From DASZGI01 sp035938995 (lineage in GTDB: Bacteria; Actinomycetota; Actinomycetes; Streptomycetales; Catenulisporaceae): a stretch of DNA of 13,684 bases. The position numbers and the translations under genes were made by a program. This document shows, in pieces, positions 1-5,881 of the stretch. The stretch is taken from the NCBI RefSeq assembly GCF_035938995.1, contig NZ_DASZGI010000045.1, positions 1 to 13,684 of the forward strand, given 5' to 3'. Within the stretch, counting starts at the first letter, position 1. Each line of letters opens with the position of its first letter. The notes under the pieces are model-generated. The model did no database searches and had not been told where the DNA came from. It was given only the letters and a program-made list of their open reading frames with translations.

Positions 1-548
1 GAGGGCACCTCGAGCACGATGGAGTCGACGTCGTTGTCGGCGAAGTCGTCGTGCTCGGTCCACTTCAATCCGTGCAGAGCGCCCTCGACGTCGGCGAAGA
101 AGGGATCGCTGCGCAGGCCCGCGAACAGCCGGATCCCCGCCGGCTCGTCGATCAGGACAGCCGTGTTGCCGCCGTCGAAGCTGACTGACACGGACTCGGC
201 GATCACCCGGCCGACCGGCCCTTGCTCGCGGGCCTCGGCGCCGACGGCGTACCGCGCGGTACCGGTCTGCTTTCCGTCTTCGTACTCGGAGAAGGTGAAC
301 GTGAACGCGATGTCGGCGTACGCGTCGCCGTCGGTGTCGACGTTGATCCGGTAGATCGCGCCCGGGTAGAACTCCGGACCCGTCGGCGTCGGCTCGATCG
401 GCGGCGGCGCGCTGGTCGGGTTCGAGTTGATGATCAGCACTGTCCTGCCGGGGTCCGGTGGCGCGTTGAAGACGTAGACGTCGGTGAGGTCCAGGCGGCG
501 GTCGTTGCCCGGGAACTTGAGATTGTCTGCGCTGAAATGGTTGGACAA
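1..548 (-). CDS. DUF4331 family protein, 3' end cut by window edge
   Basis: About 182 N-terminal residues are visible, read leftward from a TTG codon at 546-548. The protein begins MSNHFSADNLKFPGNDRR and continues with LDLTDVYVFNAPPDPGRTVLIINSNP, then a stretch on Asp-rich 'IYRINVDTDGDAYADIAF', the usual opening of DUF4331 proteins. The TTG is preferred because AAAGGAAG lies just upstream and it places the family motif at the N-terminus; other codons upstream in the same frame are open, so the start is not certain. Members are secreted or cytoplasmic beta-rich proteins of unknown function; no signal peptide is visible here. The C-terminus lies outside the window. Confidence 0.85.
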   Translation of the reverse strand, partial: MSNHFSADNLKFPGNDRRLDLTDVYVFNAPPDPGRTVLIINSNPTSAPPPIEPTPTGPEFYPGAIYRINVDTDGDAYADIAFTFTFSEYEDGKQTGTARYAVGAEAREQGPVGRVIAESVSVSFDGGNTAVLIDEPAGIRLFAGLRSDPFFADVEGALHGLKWTEHDDFADNDVDSIVLEVP

Positions 549-671
549 CGTGCTTCCTTTGCAAAAGGAGGTGGTCGAAGGCGAACGTACGTCGCCGAGC
601 GGCGGCCACGTCAGCAGCAGAAACGACACGGTTGATAGCGTTCCCGCCAGCAGCCGATCGGGTGTGACCTG

Positions 672-989
672 TCAGCTTTCGCCGGCAGACGCGCCCGGGT
701 CGTTGGGGTGGGGCTGGAGCGGGGTGACCTTCGGGGTCATCCACGGGCGCATCGGCAGCGAGCCGAGGACCTTCTCGTGCAGTTCGGCCTCATCGGCGGC
801 TCGCCATATGCCGATGCTGCGCATCTCGCCGACCGGGCGCCACAGCCGGAACAGGTGCCCGCTCGCGGCCAGTTCCCCGGCCCGGACAGCCTCGGCCGCG
901 CGACGGCGGGAGACCTCGTTCGGGTCCGTGCCTTCGGGGATGGTCGTGGTGATCTCGACCAAGAACTCCTTCATCGCCTCTGTTGGCAC
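672..989 (-). CDS. muconolactone Delta-isomerase-like small protein
   Basis: 105 residues. After a short MPTEA leader comes MKEFLVEITTTIPEGTDPNEV, then RRRAAEAVRAGELAASGHLFRLWR and a core containing MRSIGIWRAADEAELHEKVLGSLPMRPWM. This is the ferredoxin-like muconolactone isomerase (MIase) fold, about 90-100 residues in the family. GTG at 987-989 is chosen because GAAGGAGA lies six bases upstream; an ATG five codons in is the alternative. In beta-ketoadipate pathways the enzyme isomerises muconolactone, but stand-alone actinomycete members are common and the substrate cannot be read from sequence. It diverges from the dehydrogenase remnant at 1185 across two TAGAC-N5-GTCTA operators, so it is probably controlled by the TetR protein at 2802-3428. 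Confidence 0.82.
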   Translation of the reverse strand: MPTEAMKEFLVEITTTIPEGTDPNEVSRRRAAEAVRAGELAASGHLFRLWRPVGEMRSIGIWRAADEAELHEKVLGSLPMRPWMTPKVTPLQPHPNDPGASAGES

Positions 990-1074
990 TGCTCTCTCCT
1001 TCAGGTGGGGGTGCGTGTGGCACGCCCGCCTCGCGGGCGCCTGTGTAGTGGCCGGGTCGTGGAGCACCCGGACG

Positions 1075-1105
1075 TTTGCAAAATTGTAGACCGGTCGTCT
1101 ATTTT
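1075..1105 (+). promoter_or_regulatory. candidate promoter for the gene at 1185, enclosing an operator
   Basis: TTGCAA (1076-1081) and TATTTT (1100-1105) are 18 bases apart and resemble housekeeping -35 and -10 boxes. The operator TAGACCGGTCGTCTA (1087-1101) fills the spacer. The same geometry occurs before the NTF2-like gene at 3541. On the opposite strand TACAAT (1088-1083) is a possible -10 for the isomerase gene. Assigned by eye. Confidence 0.45.
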
Positions 1106-1123
1106 CCATAGACGACCGGTCGG
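1087..1123. promoter_or_regulatory. paired TetR-type operators forming a 14-bp perfect inverted repeat
   Basis: Operator 1 is TAGACCGGTCGTCTA at 1087-1101 (arms TAGAC/GTCTA). Operator 2, TAGACGACCGGTCGG at 1109-1123, is the reverse complement of operator 1 with two changes at its end. Together they give GACCGGTCGTCTAT (1089-1102), a 5-base spacer and its exact reverse complement (1108-1121). Operator centres are 22 bp apart, two helical turns. The same 15-mer occurs at 3483-3497 and 3506-3520 beside the tetR gene, which identifies the likely binding protein. Confidence 0.8.
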
Positions 1124-1184
1124 TCAGAATGATCCGAACTGCTTCTGATCACCGGTCGCCCCGGACCACCTCGGAGAGGGACGC

Positions 1185-1367
1185 ATGAACACCACCGGCC
1201 AGAAGGTCGCGGTCATCACCGGCGCGTCGCAGGGCATCGGTGCCGGCCTCGTCAACGCCTATCGCAAGCTCGGCTACGCCGTCGTCGCCGTCATGTTCCT
1301 GGAGACCGCGCCGTTCATCACCGGCGAGATCCTGCACGTCGACGGCGGCCAGAGTGCCGGCCACTGA
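1185..1367 (+). pseudogene. short-chain dehydrogenase with about 190 internal residues deleted
   Basis: The 60-codon frame joins two parts of a normal SDR of about 250 residues. The first ~35 residues carry the NAD(P)-binding TGASQGIG motif (MNTTGQKVAVITGASQGIG, then NAYRKLGYAVVA). The last ~24 are the usual SDR C-terminus FLETAPFITGEILHVDGGQ. Everything between is missing, including the NAG motif, the catalytic Ser and YxxxK. The junction lies near 1281-1292 in a GTCGTCGCCGTC repeat-like stretch and stays in frame, so a deletion between short repeats is likely. The upstream CGGAGAGGG ribosome site and operator-bearing promoter are intact, so a short peptide may still be made, but it cannot be an active dehydrogenase. 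Confidence 0.8.
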
Positions 1368-1413
1368 CCGGGCGCCGGCGGATGCCTCCGCAGCGGACGC
1401 GCCCGCCGGACCG

Positions 1414-1710
1414 TCAGGGGACCTTGACGCCCAGCAGGTCGATCTCGGTGATCACCGGAGCCGAGGCGAGCTTCGTCTTGGCGAGCTCTCCGAGCGCGAC
1501 GGCGATCGGCCCCGCCAGGTGCGCCTGGCGTCCGTGATCGTCGTCGAAAGTGTCGAAAACGCCAAAGACGGTGGCAGACTGACGGAAGGCGAACCACGCC
1601 ACCGTCTCTCGCTCGGCGGCGGCAAGGTCCAATGCGCCGCGCAGAGCCTGCTCGACTTCGTCGGCGAACTCGGGCTTGGCCTCGATGCGGACCAGCAGGC
1701 CGATCTTCAT
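1414..1710 (-). CDS. antibiotic biosynthesis monooxygenase (ABM) domain protein, putative quinol monooxygenase
   Basis: 98 residues starting MKIGLLVRIEAKPEFADEV, then EQALRGALDLAAAERETVAWFAFR, 'ATVFGVFDTFDDDHGRQAHL' and a C-terminal ITEIDLLGVKVP strand. This is the dimeric ferredoxin-like ABM fold of YgiN-type quinol monooxygenases and related cofactor-free oxygenases or stress proteins. ATG at 1710 follows AAGGAAGGA with good spacing. It faces the dehydrogenase remnant tail-to-tail (46 bp apart) and diverges from the GlxA-type regulator at 1837. No TAGAC-N5-GTCTA site lies in front of it, so it may answer to the GlxA regulator instead. The substrate is unknown. Confidence 0.85.
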   Translation of the reverse strand: MKIGLLVRIEAKPEFADEVEQALRGALDLAAAERETVAWFAFRQSATVFGVFDTFDDDHGRQAHLAGPIAVALGELAKTKLASAPVITEIDLLGVKVP

Positions 1711-1836
1711 CTCGATTCCTTCCTTGTTTGATCATCTGATATTCACAACGCCGAATCGTCGGCGCGCTGAAAACGTACGTCGCTGATCGCCTCTCGCGTC
1801 AGTGGCGGTAACGACACCTTTGATTGGGTTTCCGAC

Positions 1837-2793
1837 ATGGAGATTGCGGTCATCGTCCTCGACGGCGTATTCGACTCCGGACTGGCCGCCGTCCTCGACG
1901 TGCTGAACACCGCCACCGCCATGGCGCAGCAGCTGTCCGAGGCTCCGCGCTGGAACGTGACGACGGTCGGGTTCGACCGCCAGGTGCGCACCTCGGCCGG
2001 GCACATCGTCTGCTGCGAGCCCGTCAAACTCGCGGAACGGGCGGACCTGCTGGTCGTGCCCGCCGTCAACGAGTTCCAGCCCGAGGCGCTGGTTGACCTC
2101 GTCAGCGGCGAAAGCACGGCGCCGGTTCGGGAGTTGATCGCGATGACCCGCGCGCGCGGCGCCGCGATCGCCTCGGCGTGCGCGGGGTCGTTCCTGCTGG
2201 CCGAGGCGGGCATCCTGGACGGCCTCCGGGCGACGACCACCTGGTGGTTCGCACCGGTGTTCCGGGCCCGCTATCCCAAGGTCCTGCTCGACCAGAGCGC
2301 CATGCTGGTCCGCGAGGACGCGATCACCACGGCGGGCGCCGCTTTCGGCCACGTCGACATGGCGCTCTCGATCGTCCGGGAGAGCAGCCCGGCGGTGGCC
2401 GACATCGTGGCCCGCTACCTGGTGGTCGACGAGCGCCCTTCGCAGGCTCCTTACATCATCCCCAGCGCCCTGGCCAAGAGCGACCCCGTCGTCGCGGCGT
2501 TCGAACGCTGGGTCCGCGACCGCCTCGCCGAGCCGGTGAGCATTCCCGAGGCCGCGCGGAGTCTGGGCGTAAGCGAGCGCACGCTGCAGCGATCCGTGCA
2601 GCGCGCCGTCGGAACGTCACCGATCCGCTTTGTCCAGGATCTGAGGATCGAGCGGGCGATCCATCTGCTGCGGACCACGGACTTGTCGCTTGAGACGATC
2701 TCCCGCAGGGTCGGCTACGAGCAGGCCAACACCCTGCGATCTCTGCTTCGCGAGCGCACCGGCAAGACCACGGCGGCTCTGCGGACCGTATGA
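1837..2793 (+). CDS. GlxA-type transcriptional regulator (DJ-1/PfpI-like domain + AraC DNA-binding domain)
   Basis: 318 residues, the normal family length. Residues 1-185 form a DJ-1/PfpI-like (class I glutaminase-like) domain opening MEIAVIVLDGVFDSG. The 'nucleophile elbow' ASACAGSFLLAEAGILDG keeps Cys115, followed by ATTTWWFAPVFRARYP. Residues about 215-318 are an AraC domain with helices around SIPEAARSLGVSERTLQRSV (235-254) and LSLETISRRVGYEQANTLRS (283-302). In known relatives the first domain acts as a sensor rather than an amidase. There is no clear ribosome site before ATG 1837, so the transcript may be nearly leaderless. It diverges from the ABM gene, the most likely target, and its stop lies 8 bp from the tail of the tetR gene. 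Confidence 0.92.
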   Translation: MEIAVIVLDGVFDSGLAAVLDVLNTATAMAQQLSEAPRWNVTTVGFDRQVRTSAGHIVCCEPVKLAERADLLVVPAVNEFQPEALVDLVSGESTAPVRELIAMTRARGAAIASACAGSFLLAEAGILDGLRATTTWWFAPVFRARYPKVLLDQSAMLVREDAITTAGAAFGHVDMALSIVRESSPAVADIVARYLVVDERPSQAPYIIPSALAKSDPVVAAFERWVRDRLAEPVSIPEAARSLGVSERTLQRSVQRAVGTSPIRFVQDLRIERAIHLLRTTDLSLETISRRVGYEQANTLRSLLRERTGKTTAALRTV

Positions 2794-2801
2794 GCCGCCT
2801 G

Positions 2802-3428
2802 TCAGCGGGCAGCCGCCGCCGATGCGGGTAAGGGTGCGGTGGCTCCCAGCAGCGCCAGGCAATTGCTCCACAGGACGCCCAGGTTGGTGGTGTCGTTGTA
2901 CAGCTTGGCGAACATGACCTGCCCCTCGAGCTGGGCGACCACGGAGCGGGCCGCCTGCTGCGTGTCGGCCACTGACACCTCGCCGCGCTCGCGGGCCCGC
3001 GTGATCACCGCCTCGACCATCTCCGCCTGCGCATCGAAGATCTCCTGAAGACGCCCGCGGATCAGCTCGGTCTGGTTGCTCAGCTCCAGCGTCAGATTGC
3101 CGAACAGGCAGCCCGACACGGTTCCGCAGGAGATCTGGCCGGCGCGCAGCTCGGCCTCGGTCGCCTCGAACAACCGCCGCAGCTGCTCCAGCGGCGGCGT
3201 GTCGTCGCTCAGGATGCGCTCCCAGTCCTGCCGCTCGGCATCCCAGTGCTCGTCGATGACGGCGAGCGCCAAGGCCTCCTTGGACTCGAAGAAGTAGTAG
3301 AAGCTCCCCTTCGGCACGCCGGCCGCCTTGCAGATCTCGGCGACGCCCAGAGCTGAGTAGCCGCGCCGCCCGATCAGCGACTCGGCGGCGTCGAGGATCT
3401 TTCGTCTGGCGTCACTGGTGCGTCCCAT
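2802..3428 (-). CDS. TetR/AcrR family repressor, NemR-like
   Basis: 208 residues. The N-terminal helix-turn-helix domain is complete: RKILDAAESLIGRRGYSALG, then EICKAAGVPKGSFYYFFESK (31-50). The ligand domain contains 'CGTVSGCLFGNLTLELSNQTE', matching the TISGCL segment of E. coli NemR. Cys107 falls at the position of NemR's redox-sensing Cys106, and Lys175 in VMFAKLYN aligns with NemR Lys175 (aligned by eye from memory). Start ATG 3428 has only a weak ribosome site. It diverges from the NTF2-like gene across two TAGAC-N5-GTCTA operators, the classic autoregulatory layout, and the same operators lie at 1087-1123. Family and repressor role are secure; the electrophile-sensing role is inferred. 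Confidence 0.9.
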   Translation of the reverse strand: MGRTSDARRKILDAAESLIGRRGYSALGVAEICKAAGVPKGSFYYFFESKEALALAVIDEHWDAERQDWERILSDDTPPLEQLRRLFEATEAELRAGQISCGTVSGCLFGNLTLELSNQTELIRGRLQEIFDAQAEMVEAVITRARERGEVSVADTQQAARSVVAQLEGQVMFAKLYNDTTNLGVLWSNCLALLGATAPLPASAAAAR

Positions 3429-3472
3429 GACGTCGAGTATACGACCGACCGGCTACTTCCCAATCTCGGACT

Positions 3473-3501
3473 TTGACAGTTGTAGACCGGTCATCTAGCT
3501 T
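3473..3501 (+). promoter_or_regulatory. promoter of the NTF2-like gene, overlapped by an operator
   Basis: A perfect -35 TTGACA (3473-3478) is followed 17 bases later by TAGCTT (3496-3501). Operator TAGACCGGTCATCTA (3483-3497) sits between the boxes and touches the -10; the second operator covers the expected transcription start. Bound repressor would block polymerase. Transcription would start near 3508, giving a leader of about 33 bases. Confidence 0.6.
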
Positions 3502-3520
3502 GTAGTAGACCGATCGTCTA
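3483..3520. promoter_or_regulatory. two TetR-type operators, TAGAC-N5-GTCTA
   Basis: TAGACCGGTCATCTA at 3483-3497 and TAGACCGATCGTCTA at 3506-3520 lie in direct orientation, centres 23 bp apart. Each differs by one base from the site at 1087-1101. The site is close to the box I remember for E. coli NemR (TAGACC half-sites), which fits the protein similarity of the adjacent repressor. Confidence 0.8.
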
Positions 3521-3540
3521 TAGCTCTCCAAGGAGCCTCG

Positions 3541-3912
3541 ATGAGCACCGTTCCAGCCGAGGAAGAGATCCTCCGGCGCGTCCTCGACCGGTGGAAGACC
3601 TCGGTCGACGCCCACGCGCCGGCCGACGTCGCGTCCCTGTTCATCGAAGACGCGATCTTCCAGGGACTGCATCGCTACAGCGTCGGCCGCCCGGGTATCG
3701 CGGAATACTACGACTCCCAGCCCCTCGGCATGGTCGCCGAATACAAGATCCTTGAGACCAGGAGGCTGACCGACACCCTGGTCCTCGGCTACATGCAGGC
3801 GGAGTTCTCATTCCCCGACCGGCCGACCGTCTCCGTGTATCTGAGCTTGCTCCTCAGGCTGGTCGGCGGCGACTGGTGGATCGGCCACTACCAGGTCTCC
3901 AAACTCCCCTGA
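3541..3912 (+). CDS. NTF2/SnoaL-like (SgcJ/EcaC-type, DUF4440-like) small protein
   Basis: 123 residues with the cone-shaped NTF2 fold pattern: an N-terminal helix EEEILRRVLDRWKTSVDAH, then ADVASLFIEDAIFQGLHRYSVG with the typical Asp before 'AIF', a conserved RPGIAEYYDS segment, and strands ending 'LLLRLVGGDWWIGHYQVSKLP'. Relatives bind small hydrophobic ligands or act as isomerases/cyclases; many have no known reaction. ATG 3541 follows AAGGAG with good spacing. The gene sits under two tandem TetR operators and is the nearest predicted target of the repressor. A strong hairpin follows the stop. Confidence 0.85.
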   Translation: MSTVPAEEEILRRVLDRWKTSVDAHAPADVASLFIEDAIFQGLHRYSVGRPGIAEYYDSQPLGMVAEYKILETRRLTDTLVLGYMQAEFSFPDRPTVSVYLSLLLRLVGGDWWIGHYQVSKLP

Positions 3913-3920
3913 CCGCGAAC

Positions 3921-3954
3921 CTCGCCACGGCACGGGCTGGGGCCGTCCGGCGAG
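3921..3954 (+). terminator. hairpin terminator after the NTF2-like gene
   Basis: CTCGCCACGGC (3921-3931), a 10-base loop, then GCCGT (3942-3946), a two-base bulge and GGCGAG (3949-3954) give an 11-bp GC-rich stem 9 bases past the stop. There is no T run, as is common in actinomycete terminators. Confidence 0.6.
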
Positions 3955-4027
3955 TCCGAGCGACCCCGCCCGGGTATATCAGTGTTCTGACGTAGTGTCG
4001 ATGCCCCTGCCCGCGCCCGCGCAGCTT

Positions 4028-4558
4028 TTAGCGCATTGCCGGAGTCAGGCCTCCTTCGGATTCCCAGTCGCGCACGCGCGCGCGGTCCCAGGCCGGGTCG
4101 GACGGAGCGTCCATGGAGCTGGCGAGAAGCGCGCTGGCGGTCTGCATGTTGCCAACCTCGCTAGCGGCGGCCATTAGGCGCGCCGCCCGCTCTGGGCTGG
4201 TGTCCGGCGGCACTACGAGAAGGTCCCACCGCCCTGGCACGCTGGTATGGGAGATCAGGCACAGGTCGTGGGGGTCCTGTTCGGCGTCGAACCATCCCAG
4301 GCGCACGGTGTGCGCGCCGGTGCGCACCTTGCGCGGGATCCGCGGCCACATGCGCACGTTCACCGTGACCCGGTGGATTTCCCCCCAGGACCGATCCAGC
4401 ACGGCGACCAGGCCGGGCAGCTCACGGGTCAAGTCGCGGGAACGCGGCCACCAGGCGCCGTTGACCATCCCCGGGTTGAGGGAGAACGGCTTGAGGGCGA
4501 CGCGTACCTCCGGTGCTGGTGTTTCCACGGACTCCGGGCGGATGTTGACTGCGGTCAT
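4028..4558 (-). CDS. DUF5994 family protein
   Basis: 176 residues from ATG 4558: MTAVNIRPESVETPAPEVRVALKPF, then GAWWPRSRDLTRELPGLVAVLD, 'VRLGWFDAEQDPHDLCLIS', WDLLVVPPDTSPERAARLM and a tail AAASEVGNMQTASALLASS. The GAWWPRS, RLGWFD and LLVVPP motifs define this actinomycete-only family of unknown function. The frame is open for another 38 codons upstream to 4672, but that part is low-complexity and not family-like. The ribosome site before 4558 is weak (GGGGACGGG). No transmembrane segment or signal peptide is seen, so it is probably cytoplasmic. Confidence 0.85.
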   Translation of the reverse strand: MTAVNIRPESVETPAPEVRVALKPFSLNPGMVNGAWWPRSRDLTRELPGLVAVLDRSWGEIHRVTVNVRMWPRIPRKVRTGAHTVRLGWFDAEQDPHDLCLISHTSVPGRWDLLVVPPDTSPERAARLMAAASEVGNMQTASALLASSMDAPSDPAWDRARVRDWESEGGLTPAMR

Positions 4559-4863
4559 GGTGCGGACCCGTCCCCGGGCCGCTGATCGCCCGGACTGGTG
4601 ACTCGCCGGAGACGCTGCCGCCGCGGATGGCGACCTTCGAGATGCCCTCGGTAATCCCATGATACGCCTCAAACGCGCGATCGAGCTGTTTCAGAGCGTC
4701 CGGCGCCGTTCGGGTCACGCCGCCGCACCGCTGCGTGCGGCCGCACATCCGTCGGCGGCGTGACAGAGGGTCAATCCTCTATCACGCCGACGCATGCGGC
4801 GAGCTTATTCGCAGACCTCTACTGTTCAGGCACCCGCCGGGGATCAGGGGTCTGCGGTTACCG
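4559..4863. other. 305-bp gap with a long hairpin and a possible transposase scrap
   Basis: No complete gene is seen. The minus strand at 4748-4600 reads RTAPDALKQLDRAFEAYHG, reminiscent of the 'ALxxLDRAFxxF' helix of IS605-family TnpB proteins, but only about 15 residues agree. To its right lies the 12-bp perfect inverted repeat at 4714-4764. A degraded end of an IS200/IS605-type element is possible but weakly supported. Confidence 0.25.
4714..4764. repeat. perfect 12-bp inverted repeat (long stem-loop)
   Basis: GTCACGCCGCCG (4714-4725) is repeated in reverse complement as CGGCGGCGTGAC (4753-4764), enclosing 27 bases with further partial pairing. A third, imperfect copy, ATCACGCCGACG, follows at about 4781-4792. 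It may be a terminator for a neighbouring transcript or the end of a decayed insertion element. Confidence 0.6.
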
Positions 4864-5235
4864 CTACCGCTGCCTAGGCGTCCAGTCACGCGTCGTGGCG
4901 AGCGGCGGCTGGTCGGCCTGTTGTCCGGGTGCTGTGTAGACCTCGGTCGAGATGCGCGTCGCCGCGACCGGCGGGGCGCCGTCCGGCGGGTCCTGCAGGT
5001 AGCTTCCGTCCCGACCGCGAACCTGCTTGACCGGCTTCTGGGGCGGCTGGTCCCGACGACGTGACCCGCCCACGGAACGGACCAGCAGGATGGCCAGGGC
5101 GACCGCCCCGACCGCCATGATGATCACGCCGACGGTGTGGATGTTGACTCCGGAGACGGTGAAGCTGACCGCGTAGGTCAGGATCGCGCCGATCGCGATC
5201 GCGACCAGGGCTCCGGCGGCTCCTTGCGGCCTCAT
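4864..5235 (-). CDS. DUF6458 family small membrane protein, copy 1
   Basis: 123 residues. Two hydrophobic segments near the N-terminus, GALVAIAIGAILTYAVSF and VGVIIMAVGAVALAILLV, flank TVSGVNIHTVG, the pattern of DUF6458 (typically 'VDVSGVDLQTVGWILMAVG'). A hydrophilic tail follows (RRRDQPPQKP ... AATRISTEVYTAPGQQ), longer than in the usual ~80-residue family members. ATG 5235 overlaps the stop of the upstream gene as ATGA, so the two are probably translationally coupled. Over 5090-5235 it matches copy 2 at about 138 of 146 bases by hand count, and the RISTEVYTAP tail is also shared. Function unknown. Confidence 0.85.
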   Translation of the reverse strand: MRPQGAAGALVAIAIGAILTYAVSFTVSGVNIHTVGVIIMAVGAVALAILLVRSVGGSRRRDQPPQKPVKQVRGRDGSYLQDPPDGAPPVAATRISTEVYTAPGQQADQPPLATTRDWTPRQR

Positions 5236-5504
5236 CGCTGCGCGCCCTTGCGGGCGGATTGACGGCGGTTGCGTCCGGCGCCCGGTGGCCGGGCCGCCAC
5301 GATCACGCGGGACATCGCCGCGCCCAGCGCGGTGCGCGGTTGGGGGATCCGCCGTGTCCACATCGCGGTGAACACGTCCCGGCGGGACAACCCGGGGAAT
5401 GCGATCGTGGGAGGCGCCCCGAGTTCGGGCGGCGGCTTGGCGATCGGTTGGGGGAGGATCTGCTTCGGCATCATCAGACGCCTGTCTCCGGACCGCATGA
5501 GCAT
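5232..5504 (-). CDS. unrecognised small basic protein, cassette partner of DUF6458, copy 1
   Basis: About 90 residues from ATG 5504: MLMRSGDRRLMMPKQILPQP, a Pro-rich stretch, LSRRDVFTAMWTRR, then a basic tail RNRRQSARKGAQR. I do not recognise a family. It is held to be real because the paired gene at 10470-10742 keeps the same opening, the S/TRRxxFTxxWTRR core and the same tail, and both overlap the next gene by four bases. The start is uncertain: the GTG used seven codons upstream in copy 2 is GTA here, while ATGATG at 5474-5469 sits after GGAGACAGG and is an alternative. No membrane segment is seen; the Arg/Lys content suggests contact with nucleic acid or membrane phosphates. Confidence 0.6.
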   Translation of the reverse strand: MLMRSGDRRLMMPKQILPQPIAKPPPELGAPPTIAFPGLSRRDVFTAMWTRRIPQPRTALGAAMSRVIVAARPPGAGRNRRQSARKGAQR

Positions 5505-5881
5505 CCGGATTCTTGCCTCGCCTACGGCGACGCCAGAGTGACCACCGGCGTTCGAAATACCGCAAGTACCCTCATCATACTCCGTTTTTGGCGATTTCGT
5601 CGGCTTCCTGAGTGGCGGCGGGGTCTGCCGTGACCCCGTTCTGTCGGGCATGCCGTGAGGCCTTGGCCGGGGCGGATGCCCTGCGAGAGCATGCCAGCAT
5701 TCTGATAACAGGGCACTGGCAAGCCTCTGATCGCACCTGGACCAGGCCGGCGCCGATTGCGTGCGTTCCGCGCCGCTTTGCGCGCATTCTCGTGAGATAA
5801 TCGGGGTACGTACGCGCCGGGGTCTGTCCGGACCCGCGCACCCCTCGCCGCTGCGACTCCCACCCGAGACCAGGCGAGGCC
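5505..5881. promoter_or_regulatory. divergent intergenic region between cassette copy 1 and the PRC-barrel gene
   Basis: The left part (5505-5580) matches the region upstream of cassette copy 2; TATGAT on the minus strand (about 5579-5574) with CCGACGA 17 bases upstream is a possible cassette promoter. Toward the PRC gene, GATAAT at 5796-5801 is a possible -10 without a convincing -35. I see no supported gene in 5590-5880. Confidence 0.35.

Noticed and set aside
473..486. TAGACGTCGGTGAG as a further TetR operator
   Set aside because: Only one half-site matches and it lies inside the DUF4331 coding sequence.
564..575. AAAAGGAGGTGG on the plus strand, a strong Shine-Dalgarno match
   Set aside because: No start codon at suitable spacing opens a credible gene; the site lies just upstream of the minus-strand DUF4331 start and appears to be chance.
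1378..1391. GCGGA-TGCC-TCCGC hairpin between the convergent SDR remnant and ABM gene
   Set aside because: Only five base pairs with no T tract; too weak to call a terminator in DNA this GC-rich.
4931..4945. GTAGACCTCGGTCG, also at about 10172, as additional operators
   Set aside because: Lacks the GTCTA half, and both copies lie inside the duplicated DUF6458 coding tails where conservation is explained by protein sequence.
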